Below the pieces are notes generated by a model, which saw only the letters and a list, made by a program, of their open reading frames with translations, did not search any database and had not been told where the DNA came from. A program made the translations under genes and the position numbers. From Desulfovibrionales bacterium (lineage in GTDB: Bacteria; Desulfobacterota; Desulfovibrionia; Desulfovibrionales; Desulfonatronaceae), in NCBI GenBank assembly GCA_007693505.1, contig REDL01000067.1, positions 1 to 54,540 of the forward strand: DNA of 54,540 bases, given 5' to 3'. Positions 1 to 8,659 of the stretch are shown piece after piece. Positions within the stretch are counted from its first letter, which is position 1; each line of letters opens with the position of its first letter.

Positions 1-61
1 GCAAAATTAGCTAAGAAATTGGACAGACTGTTAAGGTTGAATCCACCACCCGGGAGGGATC

Positions 62-205
62 ATGAGGACAAGATTCATGTATCTGGTGGCGGTGGTGGAC
101 TGGTACAGTCGCAAAGTATTGCGTCGGCGTCTGCCGAACACGATGGACACCGCGTTCTGCGTCAATGCTCTGCAAGGCTGCATCGATCTCAGCGGGATCA
201 TTTAG
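62..205 (+). pseudogene. IS3-family transposase (rve/DDE integrase) fragment
   Basis: A 47-codon open frame reads MRTRFMYLVAVVDWYSRKVL and continues through NTMDTAFCVNAL to a stop. This matches the start of the catalytic rve domain of IS3-family OrfB, where a conserved Asp lies in the AVVDWYSRKV stretch. The second Asp and the Glu of the DDE triad, the N-terminal part and any terminal inverted repeats are absent. It is therefore a decayed scrap, not an active element. Its stop codon overlaps the stop of priA on the other strand. The family assignment comes from motif recognition. Confidence 0.75.
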
Positions 206-2796
206 AGCATGTTTACAGGGTCCAGATCCAACGTCACGCGCAGGTGGGAAGAGGCGGGAAGTGAGGCCCGCAGGCTGGTGTAGATTTCGCGTAGGGATTG
301 CCAGGACATGGCTTTGAGCAGGCACTGGAAGCGCTTGCGGCCGTTGAGCAGGCCCAGGGGGGCCGGAGCCGGGCCGAGAACACGCAGCCCAAGGCGATCG
401 GCCTCCTGGCGCAGATGCTCCCCGGCCGTTGTCACAAGGGCCGGGCCGTTCTCCCATTCACGGGGAAAGCTCAGTCGAATCATGGCCAGCTTGACAAAGG
501 GCGGATAGGCGAACTTGCGGCGACGCTCCAATTCCTGGGCAAAAAACCCTTCGTAGTCTCCGGTACGGATATGCTCCCAGCAGGGGTGCTCCGGATTGCG
601 GGTCTGGATCAGCACCCGACCGGGGCGGTCCCCCCGCCCGGCCCGGCCCGCCAGTTGGACCAGCAACTGAAAGGTCTTTTCCGCGGCCCTGTAATCCGGA
701 AGATTCAGGCCCACATCCCCGTCCACGGCCACAACCATGGTCACATTGGGAAAATGATGCCCCTTGCTGAGCATCTGGGTTCCGACCATCACCTGGGCCC
801 GCCCCTGTCCAAAGGCCTCCAGGATCTGCTCCATGCTCCCTTTCAACTTGGTGCTGTCCCGGTCCAATCGGACAATGCCCTCTCCAGCGGCCCCCAGATT
901 TTCCAGGTACTCTTCCAGTCCTTCAGTCCCTTCGCCCATGGGCAGGAAACGGGTGCCTCCGCATTGCCCACAACCCAGAGGGAAAGCTTGGGCGTGGCCG
1001 CAGTAATGGCAAAGCAGGCGCTCCCAACCCTTGTGGTAGGTCAGGCCAACCTCGCAGCGCGGACACTTGGGGGCCGTGCCACAGTCCAGACAGGAAACAA
1101 GTGGAGCGAATCCACGACGATTGAGCAAAAACATAGCCTGCTCACCTCGTTCCAGAACCCCTGCCAGTTCGCTACGACACAGTGAGGACAAAGGCACCGA
1201 ACGGGGTTCCTGGCGCATGTCCACAAGCTGAATCTCCGGCAGCGGCCTGTGGCTGACCCGGTGCCGCAGACTGAGCCGGCCGATATCGCCCTGTTCCGCG
1301 GCGTGAAAGCTTTTCACGTCCGGGGTAGCCGAGCCAAGCAAAAGCAGGCCGCCCTGCTGCCTGATCCGAAAAAAGGCCACTTCCTTGGCCTGGTAGGCGA
1401 AGCCCTCGTCCTGCTTGTAGGAGGTGTCGTGCTCCTCATCCAGAACGATCAGTCCCAGATTGGCAAAGGGCAAGAACAACGCCGACCGGGTGCCCACCAC
1501 AATCTGGGGCGTGGCCTGATGGCCCAGGGCCCGAAAAACACCCAACTTTGTCCCGGCCGCCAGCGAACCATGATACCAGTGCCGGGGAGTTCCGGAAAAC
1601 CGACGGTTCACCTCGTTCCAGAGCTGGGCGGACAAGGCGACCTCTGGAGCCAGGAGCAGCACGCTTCGCCCCTGGTCCAGGGTGGCTTGGGCCAATCGCA
1701 GATAAACCAGCGTCTTGCCGCTGCCAGTGACGCCGTGGATCAGCCGGACCCGGGCCTGTGTGCTGGACCGCCCCCTATCCGAAGGCTTTGTTCCCGCAAT
1801 TGCGTCACCCATGGCAAGACCATTGGCATCCTGCCCAAGCACCTGAAGCAAATCCTGCTCCAATGCGGCAAGGACTTGGGCTTGTTCACTGGTCAGCGCC
1901 CGATCATCCTGTGGAGGATGCTCCGAGCTCGTCTGGTGCTGGACCGTATCCCCAGGGAGGATGGGTACCGCCTGGATCAGCTCCTTGCGGAGCAAGTCCG
2001 TCAAGACGCGGGTAATATTCTGTTTCGCCTCGCGGACCGGACCGGTTCGCGAGGCACCAAGGCGCCCTGTCGATGCACGTGCCGCATCCCTCTGCCAGCT
2101 GGCAACTTCAGGGGTTCCCGAAACGTACTGAAAACCCGAGTGAGGGGCGACCGGCGCAGCGGCTGAATCCGTTTGGTCTTGGGAAGCCACTGCGTGAGCA
2201 ATACATCGGGCCGTGGCACTGCCGTGGGCGAACAGGTATTCCAGGACAGCTTCCTGGCGCTTTGCCCGCGGCCGCAGCCCCCAGGGCGGATTACGCACCA
2301 GCGTATACAGCACCGCATCATCGCTCTTGCGCTCTCCCTGGTCCAGGCGCAACCGCCCCTCCATCCAGGCCTGGCCGAATACCAGAGCCTCGGATGCGGA
2401 AAGGCGCAGCAATTTGTCCAGAGGCCATCGCTGTTTCCTGGAACCATCCACCAGTGTAAAGCGGGGTTGCCCGGAGCGCAGCGCCTTGGGCAGGACACTG
2501 GAAAGCACCAGACCCTCAGGAACCATCTGCCGCCTGGCCAGATGCTGGATTAATTCCAGGACAGCATCGGTGAGCAATCGCTCCCGGTCCAAAGGCCAGG
2601 CCATGGGTTTCAGGGTCCGCCCACTGCCTTCAGCATCGGCAGGCTCCATGATAACCCCCAGCCGGGTTCTCCCGCCCACCGGAACCATCACCCGTTGACC
2701 GGGAGCCCAGGCAGAGACCGGCAAATAGTCCGGCGTCGCGTACGTAAAAACGCGATAGGGAGGGCTGCACAGCGCCACATTCCAGACCTGGGTCAC
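202..2796 (-). CDS. priA: Primosomal protein N' (PriA), replication-restart helicase
   Basis: PriA is a superfamily 2 3'-to-5' helicase that recognises stalled forks and reloads the replisome. The N-terminal 100 residues fit the 3'-DNA-binding domain (VALCSPPYRVFTY; PGQRVMVPVGGR). Walker A GVTGSGKT lies near residues 355-362 and the DEEH box near 453-456. Eight cysteines arranged as CxxC pairs (about 569/572, 578/581, 596/599, 609/612) form the two zinc-binding sites typical of PriA. At 864 residues it is longer than the roughly 730-residue E. coli protein; the extra length is mainly low-complexity linker at about 200-260 and 325-350. The start is GTG, with GAGG eight bases upstream. It is the last gene of the minus-strand housekeeping run, downstream of galU. 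Confidence 0.95.
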   Translation of the reverse strand: MTQVWNVALCSPPYRVFTYATPDYLPVSAWAPGQRVMVPVGGRTRLGVIMEPADAEGSGRTLKPMAWPLDRERLLTDAVLELIQHLARRQMVPEGLVLSSVLPKALRSGQPRFTLVDGSRKQRWPLDKLLRLSASEALVFGQAWMEGRLRLDQGERKSDDAVLYTLVRNPPWGLRPRAKRQEAVLEYLFAHGSATARCIAHAVASQDQTDSAAAPVAPHSGFQYVSGTPEVASWQRDAARASTGRLGASRTGPVREAKQNITRVLTDLLRKELIQAVPILPGDTVQHQTSSEHPPQDDRALTSEQAQVLAALEQDLLQVLGQDANGLAMGDAIAGTKPSDRGRSSTQARVRLIHGVTGSGKTLVYLRLAQATLDQGRSVLLLAPEVALSAQLWNEVNRRFSGTPRHWYHGSLAAGTKLGVFRALGHQATPQIVVGTRSALFLPFANLGLIVLDEEHDTSYKQDEGFAYQAKEVAFFRIRQQGGLLLLGSATPDVKSFHAAEQGDIGRLSLRHRVSHRPLPEIQLVDMRQEPRSVPLSSLCRSELAGVLERGEQAMFLLNRRGFAPLVSCLDCGTAPKCPRCEVGLTYHKGWERLLCHYCGHAQAFPLGCGQCGGTRFLPMGEGTEGLEEYLENLGAAGEGIVRLDRDSTKLKGSMEQILEAFGQGRAQVMVGTQMLSKGHHFPNVTMVVAVDGDVGLNLPDYRAAEKTFQLLVQLAGRAGRGDRPGRVLIQTRNPEHPCWEHIRTGDYEGFFAQELERRRKFAYPPFVKLAMIRLSFPREWENGPALVTTAGEHLRQEADRLGLRVLGPAPAPLGLLNGRKRFQCLLKAMSWQSLREIYTSLRASLPASSHLRVTLDLDPVNML

Positions 2797-2911
2797 GAGC
2801 CGGACCTCGCCGGATGAGCCAACGTAGCGTTCATTTGCCTCCAGAGGCGGCGTTGCCGCCGAATCATGGCCGAATCATCATGGCCCAGCATGATGGTTGG
2901 TGCAACGCAAT

Positions 2912-2946
2912 GAGCCGGCTGCACGCCCCTTTGGTGCAGCCGGCTC
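2912..2946 (-). terminator. Strong hairpin between galU and priA
   Basis: A perfect 13-bp inverted repeat (GAGCCGGCTGCAC / GTGCAGCCGGCTC) is separated by 9 bases and lies 36 bp after the galU stop. It lacks a clean T-tract on either strand, so it may be a weak or Rho-assisted terminator, or a transcript-stabilising stem, rather than a textbook intrinsic terminator. Confidence 0.55.
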
Positions 2947-2981
2947 GAATCAATGCGGAAACGGAGACGAGTCCGCCGCGA

Positions 2982-3854
2982 TCAGGAATGAAACGGTAGC
3001 AGATTCTTCAGTTTGGCAACCAATTCGTCACGCAGCGACTCATCTTGCAATGCGAAATAGATGTTCGCTGTCAGATAGTCGCTCCAATCCCCCACATCGA
3101 AACGCATCCCACGCATCTTCACCGCCAGGAGCCGATTCTTCTGGGCCAGTTTCATCAATGCGTCCGTGATTTGAATCTCCCCGCCATGGCCCGGCTCGGC
3201 TGTCTCCAGGTGTTCGAAGATCTCCGGCATGAGCACATAGCGGCCAACAACGGCCATTCGTGACGGTGCCTTGTCCAGAGTCGGCTTTTCCACCATGGAG
3301 CGAACCCGGAAAATTCCTGGGGCAAACTCCTCGCCATGAATAATCCCGTAGCTGCTGACCTTGTCCGGCGGAACCTCAATGACGCCGACCACGGACATGT
3401 TTTCAGACAAAGCCACGTCCATCAACTGCTTGATGCCCGGCTCAATGCCGAACATCAAGTCGTCCCCAAGCATCAGGGCAAACGCCTCCTGCTTGATGAC
3501 TTCCTTGGCGCAGAGCACGGCGTGGCCCAGACCCAGCTGGCGCTTCTGGCGCACGGATATGATGTTGACCATCTCGGCTACGGAACGGACCTCATCCAGG
3601 AGGGTCGTCTTTCCGGTACGCTGCAGCAGGTCCTCCAACGCCCAGTTGTAGTCAAAATGATCTTCAATGATCTTTTTGTTGGAATTGTTCACGAAAACCA
3701 CGTCTTTCAGACCAGAATACATGGCTTCCTCGACAATGTGCTGAACGGCCGGTTTCCTGAACACCGGAAGCATTTCCTTGGGAATGTTCTTGGTTGCCGG
3801 GAGCGACCGCGTGCCCCAACCAGCCACGGGAATAACGACTTTTCGAATTAGCAT
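2982..3854 (-). CDS. galU: UTP--glucose-1-phosphate uridylyltransferase
   Basis: The enzyme makes UDP-glucose from UTP and glucose-1-phosphate in the cytoplasm for envelope polysaccharide synthesis. The N-terminal nucleotide-binding signature is present as VIPVAGWGTRSLPATKNIPK (residues 8-27), close to the usual GLGTRFLPATKAIPKE. LMLGDDLMFG and the MVEKP motif follow in the family order. The length of 290 residues is normal. The ATG start is preceded by AGGAG at good spacing. It lies downstream of glmM but 414 bp away, so it probably has its own promoter. The joint placement with glmM suggests a sugar-nucleotide supply group. Confidence 0.95.
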   Translation of the reverse strand: MLIRKVVIPVAGWGTRSLPATKNIPKEMLPVFRKPAVQHIVEEAMYSGLKDVVFVNNSNKKIIEDHFDYNWALEDLLQRTGKTTLLDEVRSVAEMVNIISVRQKRQLGLGHAVLCAKEVIKQEAFALMLGDDLMFGIEPGIKQLMDVALSENMSVVGVIEVPPDKVSSYGIIHGEEFAPGIFRVRSMVEKPTLDKAPSRMAVVGRYVLMPEIFEHLETAEPGHGGEIQITDALMKLAQKNRLLAVKMRGMRFDVGDWSDYLTANIYFALQDESLRDELVAKLKNLLPFHS

Positions 3855-4109
3855 TGGAGAAATCTCCTTCGTTTAGAACAACGCCGCAATGATCTTGGGC
3901 GTTGATTGGGAATCCGTGGATCTCGGTATGCTGCCCGTTCCAAAAGAGACATGCACCTTGTCAGCCGTCTCACCTCGGAAACGAACCGGGCAAGCCATCA
4001 GCAGCTTATCCCCATTTGCTGCAACAGTCCATCCGGCGGGACACAAAAGCACGACATCGTGGACATTGCTGGCAGCCCCACGCGTGCTTTGGCTTCTGGC
4101 TCACTGCGT
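3855..4109. other. galU-glmM spacer without a recognisable gene
   Basis: No reading frame here has a convincing start or family match. The stretch probably contains the galU promoter, but I could not pick out a confident -35/-10 pair. The remainder of the spacer, next to glmM, is a dispersed repeat listed separately. Confidence 0.4.
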
Positions 4110-4268
4110 GTTGAAAAAGAACTGATCCACAATCCCTTCAAAAATCCCAAGAGCACGGAGCAGTCCGGCACTTACTTAAGCGTATCGCATAGAAATAGGA
4201 GAATGCGTTTTTGATAAAAGGAGGTGCCGGCGCTGCGACACAGCAAATGAAAGGTATCCATCGGACTG
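4110..4268 (-). repeat. Dispersed ~160-bp element, copy 1 (behind glmM)
   Basis: The + strand shows the family's ordered blocks: TTGAAAAAG at the outer end, then TTCAAAAATCCCAAG, GGAGCAGTCCGGCAC, GAGAATGCG, and a closing GTGCCGGC. CCGGCAC and GTGCCGG form an internal inverted repeat. The element abuts the glmM stop codon, so in the direction of transcription it is the start of the glmM 3' untranslated region. The same blocks in the same order occur at 15415-15574 and 29884-30040, with a diverged relative at 13980-14127. Confidence 0.75.
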
Positions 4269-5621
4269 CTAACGGAGATGGGTTTGCAGGATGCCCGCCA
4301 GCTCGTCGGCCAACTGTTGCACCAGAACCGGGTCCTCACCCTCGACCATTACCCGGGCAACCGGTTCGGTGCCGGAGTATCGCAGTAGAACCCGACCTCG
4401 GGGACCAAGCTTCCCCTCAGCCATGGCCACGGCTTTGGCCACCTCCGGCGATTGGGTAAAGGGAATCTTCCGCTCGACATGAACATTGACCAGGACCTGG
4501 GGAAAGGGTTTCAGCAGGGACGCCAGCTCGGAAAGCGACTTGCCCCGCTCCTGCATGATGCGCATCAATTGCAGGGCAGCAAGGATGCCGTCACCCGTGG
4601 TGCAATGGTTTAAAAAAATCAGGTGACCGGACTGTTCGCCACCAAACATCGCGCCTTCCCGGCGCATGACCTCCACCACGTAGCGATCACCCACAGGCGT
4701 GCGCAGCAATGTACCAGCCCGGTCCTGCATGAACATTTCCAGCGACATGTTGCTCATCACCGTGGCCACAAGGGTTTTGCCGGGAAGGCAGTCGTTGTCC
4801 ATCATATCCTGGGCGCAGATGGCCATGATCTGGTCGCCGTCCAGAACGGTGCCCTGCTCGTCGGTGACGATCAGCCGGTCACCATCACCATCCAGTGCCA
4901 GCCCGATATCCGCACCCGACTCCAGGACGCGATGGGCCACCAGTTCCGGGTAGAGCGAACCACATTTGCGGTTGATGTTCAGCCCGTCCGGTTCCGTACC
5001 GATCACTTCCACTTTGGCCCCCAGTTCCTCGAACAGCAACGGAGCAACTTTGTACGTCGCGCCATTGGCGCAGTCCAGGACGACCTTCACCCCGTCAAAG
5101 GTCATGGTCGAAGGGATGGTATTTTTCAGGAACACCAAATAGCGTCCCAGGCTGTCTTGAATCCGTGTCGCCTTGCCCACGTTCTCCGGCTGCGGATAAT
5201 TCCAGTCCGTGTCCGGCGAGAGAATCAGCTCGGAAATGCGGTCTTCCATCTCATCGGCCAGCTTGAAGCCCAGACTGTCGAAAAGTTTGATCCCGTTGTC
5301 CATGAACGGATTATGGGAAGCGGAAATGACCACACCGACATCGGCACGCATGTTCCGGGTCAGAAAGGAAATGGCCGGGGTGGGCATGGGCCCCACCAGG
5401 TAGACATCCATGCCCGCGGCACAAAAACCGGAGGTCAAGGCCGTCTCAAAAACATAACCGGAAAGCCGGGTATCCTTCCCGATCACCACCCGGTGACGGC
5501 GGGAGCCGTTGCGCATCAATTGTCCCACGGCCAAACCCAACCGCAGGGCAATTTCCGGGAGCATGGGAAAAATATTCACCTGGCCGCGCATGCCGTCAGT
5601 TCCAAAGAGACCTTTTCGCAT
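4269..5621 (-). CDS. glmM: Phosphoglucosamine mutase
   Basis: GlmM interconverts glucosamine-6-phosphate and glucosamine-1-phosphate on the way to UDP-GlcNAc. The start used here is [13 protein letters not shown], preceded by AGGTG; this gives 450 residues, the usual family length, whereas upstream in-frame starts add an unconserved tail. The phosphoserine loop SASHNP puts the catalytic Ser at residue 102, as in E. coli. The Mg-binding DGDGDR loop and the C-terminal phosphate-binding RYSGTEP are present. It follows cdaR and cdaA, an arrangement also known from Firmicutes in which GlmM and CdaR modulate c-di-AMP synthesis. A dispersed repeat begins directly after its stop. Confidence 0.95.
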   Translation of the reverse strand: MRKGLFGTDGMRGQVNIFPMLPEIALRLGLAVGQLMRNGSRRHRVVIGKDTRLSGYVFETALTSGFCAAGMDVYLVGPMPTPAISFLTRNMRADVGVVISASHNPFMDNGIKLFDSLGFKLADEMEDRISELILSPDTDWNYPQPENVGKATRIQDSLGRYLVFLKNTIPSTMTFDGVKVVLDCANGATYKVAPLLFEELGAKVEVIGTEPDGLNINRKCGSLYPELVAHRVLESGADIGLALDGDGDRLIVTDEQGTVLDGDQIMAICAQDMMDNDCLPGKTLVATVMSNMSLEMFMQDRAGTLLRTPVGDRYVVEVMRREGAMFGGEQSGHLIFLNHCTTGDGILAALQLMRIMQERGKSLSELASLLKPFPQVLVNVHVERKIPFTQSPEVAKAVAMAEGKLGPRGRVLLRYSGTEPVARVMVEGEDPVLVQQLADELAGILQTHLR

Positions 5622-5720
5622 TGAACACCTCATGATTCCGTTACGAGCTAACACATATTCATCGCATGCATGGCGATGATCCCCGGTCTCAGGCCACTCG
5701 TGCTGACATACCCCGTGCGC

Positions 5721-6662
5721 CTACCCGGAATTGTCCGGACTTTCTCCAACAGGTTCATCCGTTTCCATTTCCAGGGTCACCTGGATCCGTTCCGGCTCGA
5801 TCCCTATCAATGTCACACCAGCGGGCAGTTCGACCCGATATCCGACTTCGTGCTGACCTGAAGGCAACTCTCCCAGATGCGCGGCAACCACGCGGACCTG
5901 TTCAGCCAATTCCGCATTCCGGGCCACGGATACCGGCACTTGGAGCGTCAGCTGAACCGTGGGCGGCTCCAGACGCATCTTCATACCTGTGGGGCGCAGG
6001 GCCGTAACCTTGGCCTCCAGATCAATCTCCGTTTGTTTTTCTCCAAAATCCAGTTGCAGGGTAACCCGGCTGGGGCTGGATTCCACCTCAGGAGGCAGAA
6101 CCAAACCAGCGGAACGCTCCATCCGGACGGGCCGCTCATCTTCCACTACCACGGGCTGCGTTTGCACCTCGTCCACAGGCTCGACCATCACCCGTGGTCC
6201 GCGCAGTACCACTTCCGCTGGATTAACGGCGTATGCGCGCAGTTCAAAATCTTCATGCAACTCCACATGGAGTTGCTTCTGCACCGGAACACGCTTGGTG
6301 AGTATTTGGTCCACCAGCAGGTCCACGCGGGATGGCACGATTTCCACCACCTCGATAGCCCGCGACAAGCTGAGATTACGATTTTCGAAATCCAGCTGAT
6401 TCAACCCGACTTGCAGACCCGCCAGGTCCAATGGATAAAAGGCGTTGCGCATGTCTATCGTTCGCACCATGGGCCGTGGTCCGCGAACCCGAACATCAAT
6501 CCGGTTGACCATCCCCTGGCGGACGACATACCCTTCCGGCATATTGACCATTTCCACCGGAACCTGGATCCAGGTATCCACTTTCTCCCGCCCGGAAACA
6601 AGATACCAGGAAAAAACGGCCAAGGCGAAGGCCAATACAAGATATTGCCAGTTTGAACGCAT
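5721..6662 (-). CDS. cdaR: CdaR/YbbR-domain membrane-anchored regulator of diadenylate cyclase
   Basis: The 313-residue protein starts with one membrane segment (YLVLAFALAVFSWYLV, about residues 7-22) followed by an extracytoplasmic region built from repeated YbbR modules, each running IDVRVRGPRPMV-like or VVLRGPRVMVEP-like before a beta-rich stretch. Such proteins bind and modulate the membrane diadenylate cyclase in Firmicutes; the same role here is inferred from the adjacent cdaA and glmM. AGGAG precedes the ATG. The C-terminus is acidic and unstructured-looking. The gene follows cdaA after about 165 bp that contains no other gene. Confidence 0.88.
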   Translation of the reverse strand: MRSNWQYLVLAFALAVFSWYLVSGREKVDTWIQVPVEMVNMPEGYVVRQGMVNRIDVRVRGPRPMVRTIDMRNAFYPLDLAGLQVGLNQLDFENRNLSLSRAIEVVEIVPSRVDLLVDQILTKRVPVQKQLHVELHEDFELRAYAVNPAEVVLRGPRVMVEPVDEVQTQPVVVEDERPVRMERSAGLVLPPEVESSPSRVTLQLDFGEKQTEIDLEAKVTALRPTGMKMRLEPPTVQLTLQVPVSVARNAELAEQVRVVAAHLGELPSGQHEVGYRVELPAGVTLIGIEPERIQVTLEMETDEPVGESPDNSG

Positions 6663-6828
6663 CTTCGCTCCTGTTCAGGGCTTGCGTCGGGAATCGGTCA
6701 TTGAGGCCATGCCGGCCATGAACTGCAGCATCTTTTGCTCTTTTCAATCATTGGCACCAAGCTATTGATCGTTTTATTGATCAATTTATGTGAACTCCCT
6801 GCCATGGACATCCCCCCAGGCCTGCTGG

Positions 6829-7572
6829 TTATTGGGCCAGAACCTCGCGAAGGATTTCCTTGATTCGAGCCTCGGTCAGATTTTCGGTCAACGTTCCTCC
6901 CCGGGCAATGGATATGACTCCACGCTCCTCGGAAACTACCAGGGCGACAGCGTCGGTTTCCTCACTCACACCGATGGCCGCCCGGTGCCTGGTTCCCAGC
7001 TTGGCGGAGTGATCCACCCCGGAGGACAGCGGCAGGATGCATCCCGCGGCCTCGATGCGTCCGCCCCGAACCACCACAGCCCCGTCATGCAGGGGTGTAT
7101 TCGGGTAAAAAATGGTCACCAGCAGTTCGCGACTGAGATCCGCCTTGATTTCCACACCACGAGCGATGATATCGCCCAGAGGGACGCCGCGCTCAAAGAC
7201 GATCAACGCCCCGATGCGGGATTTGGCCATGTTCAAAACAGCGAAAGCCACCTCGTTCACCAGCAGGTCGGAGACGTTGCGACGACGCCAGAGGCTGCCG
7301 GCGCCCAGTTCGGAAAGGGCCTTGCGGATATCCTGCTGAAAAAAAATGATGATCACCAAAAAAAGTGAACCCAAGAAATTGGCCAACAGCCAATTCAGGG
7401 TAAACAGTCCAAATTCGTCGGACACATAGTAGACCGCCAGGACCAGGACTAGGCCATAGATGACGGAAACGGCCCGCGTCCCCTTGATCAACAGAATCAG
7501 TCGATAAAAGGCGAAAGTGACCAGACCGATATCCACCAGGTCTCGGGCATTGACCGGCAACTGCTCTAGCAC
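6829..7572 (-). CDS. cdaA: Membrane diadenylate cyclase CdaA
   Basis: The enzyme condenses two ATP into the second messenger cyclic di-AMP. Three hydrophobic segments occupy roughly residues 12-85. The DAC domain follows, with the catalytic DGA motif at 163-165 and RHR at 195-197, both intact. The length of 247 residues is near the family norm. The start is GTG with GGAGG seven bases upstream, and the first bases overlap the end of folP, so the two are probably co-translated. Genes downstream (cdaR, glmM) complete the conserved c-di-AMP module. Confidence 0.93.
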   Translation of the reverse strand: MLEQLPVNARDLVDIGLVTFAFYRLILLIKGTRAVSVIYGLVLVLAVYYVSDEFGLFTLNWLLANFLGSLFLVIIIFFQQDIRKALSELGAGSLWRRRNVSDLLVNEVAFAVLNMAKSRIGALIVFERGVPLGDIIARGVEIKADLSRELLVTIFYPNTPLHDGAVVVRGGRIEAAGCILPLSSGVDHSAKLGTRHRAAIGVSEETDAVALVVSEERGVISIARGGTLTENLTEARIKEILREVLAQ

Positions 7573-8615
7573 CCGGACACCTCCGGACCAGCCAGGGCCT
7601 CGACCACACGCAGGGTCTGGGCCGATGCCGCAACGTCATGTACCCGGTGAATCGCCGCCCCTTTTGTCGCAAGCAGCGCCGTGGCCACCTGCGTGACCAT
7701 TCCCCGGTCCTCCAGTTCCAGCCCCAATAAGCCCTTCCAGAATGATTTATGAGAAATGCCCACCAATATTGGACGTCCCATACGGGCCAGACGATCCACG
7801 TTGCGCAGCAGTTCCAGGTTATGTTCCAGTCGCTTGCCGAAGCCGATGCCCGGATCAAGCACAATGGAGCTTTCCGCCAGTCCCGAGCGGACCAGGTGAT
7901 GCATCCGCTCGTCAAAAAACCGGCAAACCTCGTCAACCACATTGGCATACACCGGGGCAACCTGCATGGTTTCCGGTTTGCCCTGGGCATGCATCAGCAC
8001 GTATCCTGGCTGATATTGCCGCAGCACGTCCACCAATTCTGGATCAGATCGACATGCGGAGACATCATTGACAATGGCCGCTCCGGCCTCCAGGCCCGCG
8101 GCCGCGACAACGGCTTTGCTCGTGTCAATGGAGATGACGACTCCACCATCGGCATATCCGGATTCAGGCCCGAAAACAGCTTTGGAAACGACCTTGGCGA
8201 CAGCATCCGGGGCAGGCTGACCAGCACCCTCATGCTCTGGCCGGGCAACCCGATCAACTGGAGCCGGATCGCGACTTCGGGGCGTGGAATGGCTCACGTG
8301 AACCGCAGACGCTCGACTCACGCCTTGAGCCGTGAGTTCTGTCCGTAGTTCCCGAATCACGGGCAGAACCCTGGCCAGTTCCTCTTCCGCGCACACTGGC
8401 AGGGATCCGGGACGAGTTGATTCCCCGCCCACATCTAGAATTGCCGCTCCCTGTGCGGCCAACAACAGAGCATGCTGCAGGGCGGTTTCAGGCTTTGCAT
8501 GACGCCCGCCGTCGTAAAACGAATCCGGAGTGCAGTTCACCACCCCCATGATCACCGGCCGAGAGAGGGCAAGCCGGTGATCATCTTTTATACTCCAAAT
8601 ACGGGAAGGTTGCAT
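7566..8615 (-). CDS. folP: Dihydropteroate synthase with an unusual internal insertion
   Basis: FolP joins p-aminobenzoate to dihydropterin pyrophosphate in folate synthesis. The pterin-site motifs are visible: VMGVVNCTPDSFYDGG-like at residues 22-38, ILDVGGESTRPG at 59-70, SIDTSKAVV at 162-170, the MHAQGKPETMQ segment and a DPGIGFGK loop. The protein has 349 residues against about 270-285 for most family members. The excess is a 60-65 residue block (about 94-157) rich in Ser, Arg, Ala and Pro, placed between the GGESTRPG loop and the SIDTSK strand. It does not resemble another domain. The gene lies between ftsH and cdaA and overlaps cdaA by 7 bases. Confidence 0.92.
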   Translation of the reverse strand: MQPSRIWSIKDDHRLALSRPVIMGVVNCTPDSFYDGGRHAKPETALQHALLLAAQGAAILDVGGESTRPGSLPVCAEEELARVLPVIRELRTELTAQGVSRASAVHVSHSTPRSRDPAPVDRVARPEHEGAGQPAPDAVAKVVSKAVFGPESGYADGGVVISIDTSKAVVAAAGLEAGAAIVNDVSACRSDPELVDVLRQYQPGYVLMHAQGKPETMQVAPVYANVVDEVCRFFDERMHHLVRSGLAESSIVLDPGIGFGKRLEHNLELLRNVDRLARMGRPILVGISHKSFWKGLLGLELEDRGMVTQVATALLATKGAAIHRVHDVAASAQTLRVVEALAGPEVSGC

Positions 8616-8659
8616 GGGAAAAATACCGCGAACAATACCGTGGGAGATCCTGCCGGGGA

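Noticed and set aside
298-1185. A 295-codon open frame on the + strand
   Set aside because: It lies wholly inside priA on the opposite strand, has no family resemblance, and results from the GC-rich codon pattern of priA.
6765-6787. ATTGATC...GATCAAT dyad upstream of cdaR
   Set aside because: Short and AT-rich; it could be a stem by chance and has no T-tract or known operator resemblance.
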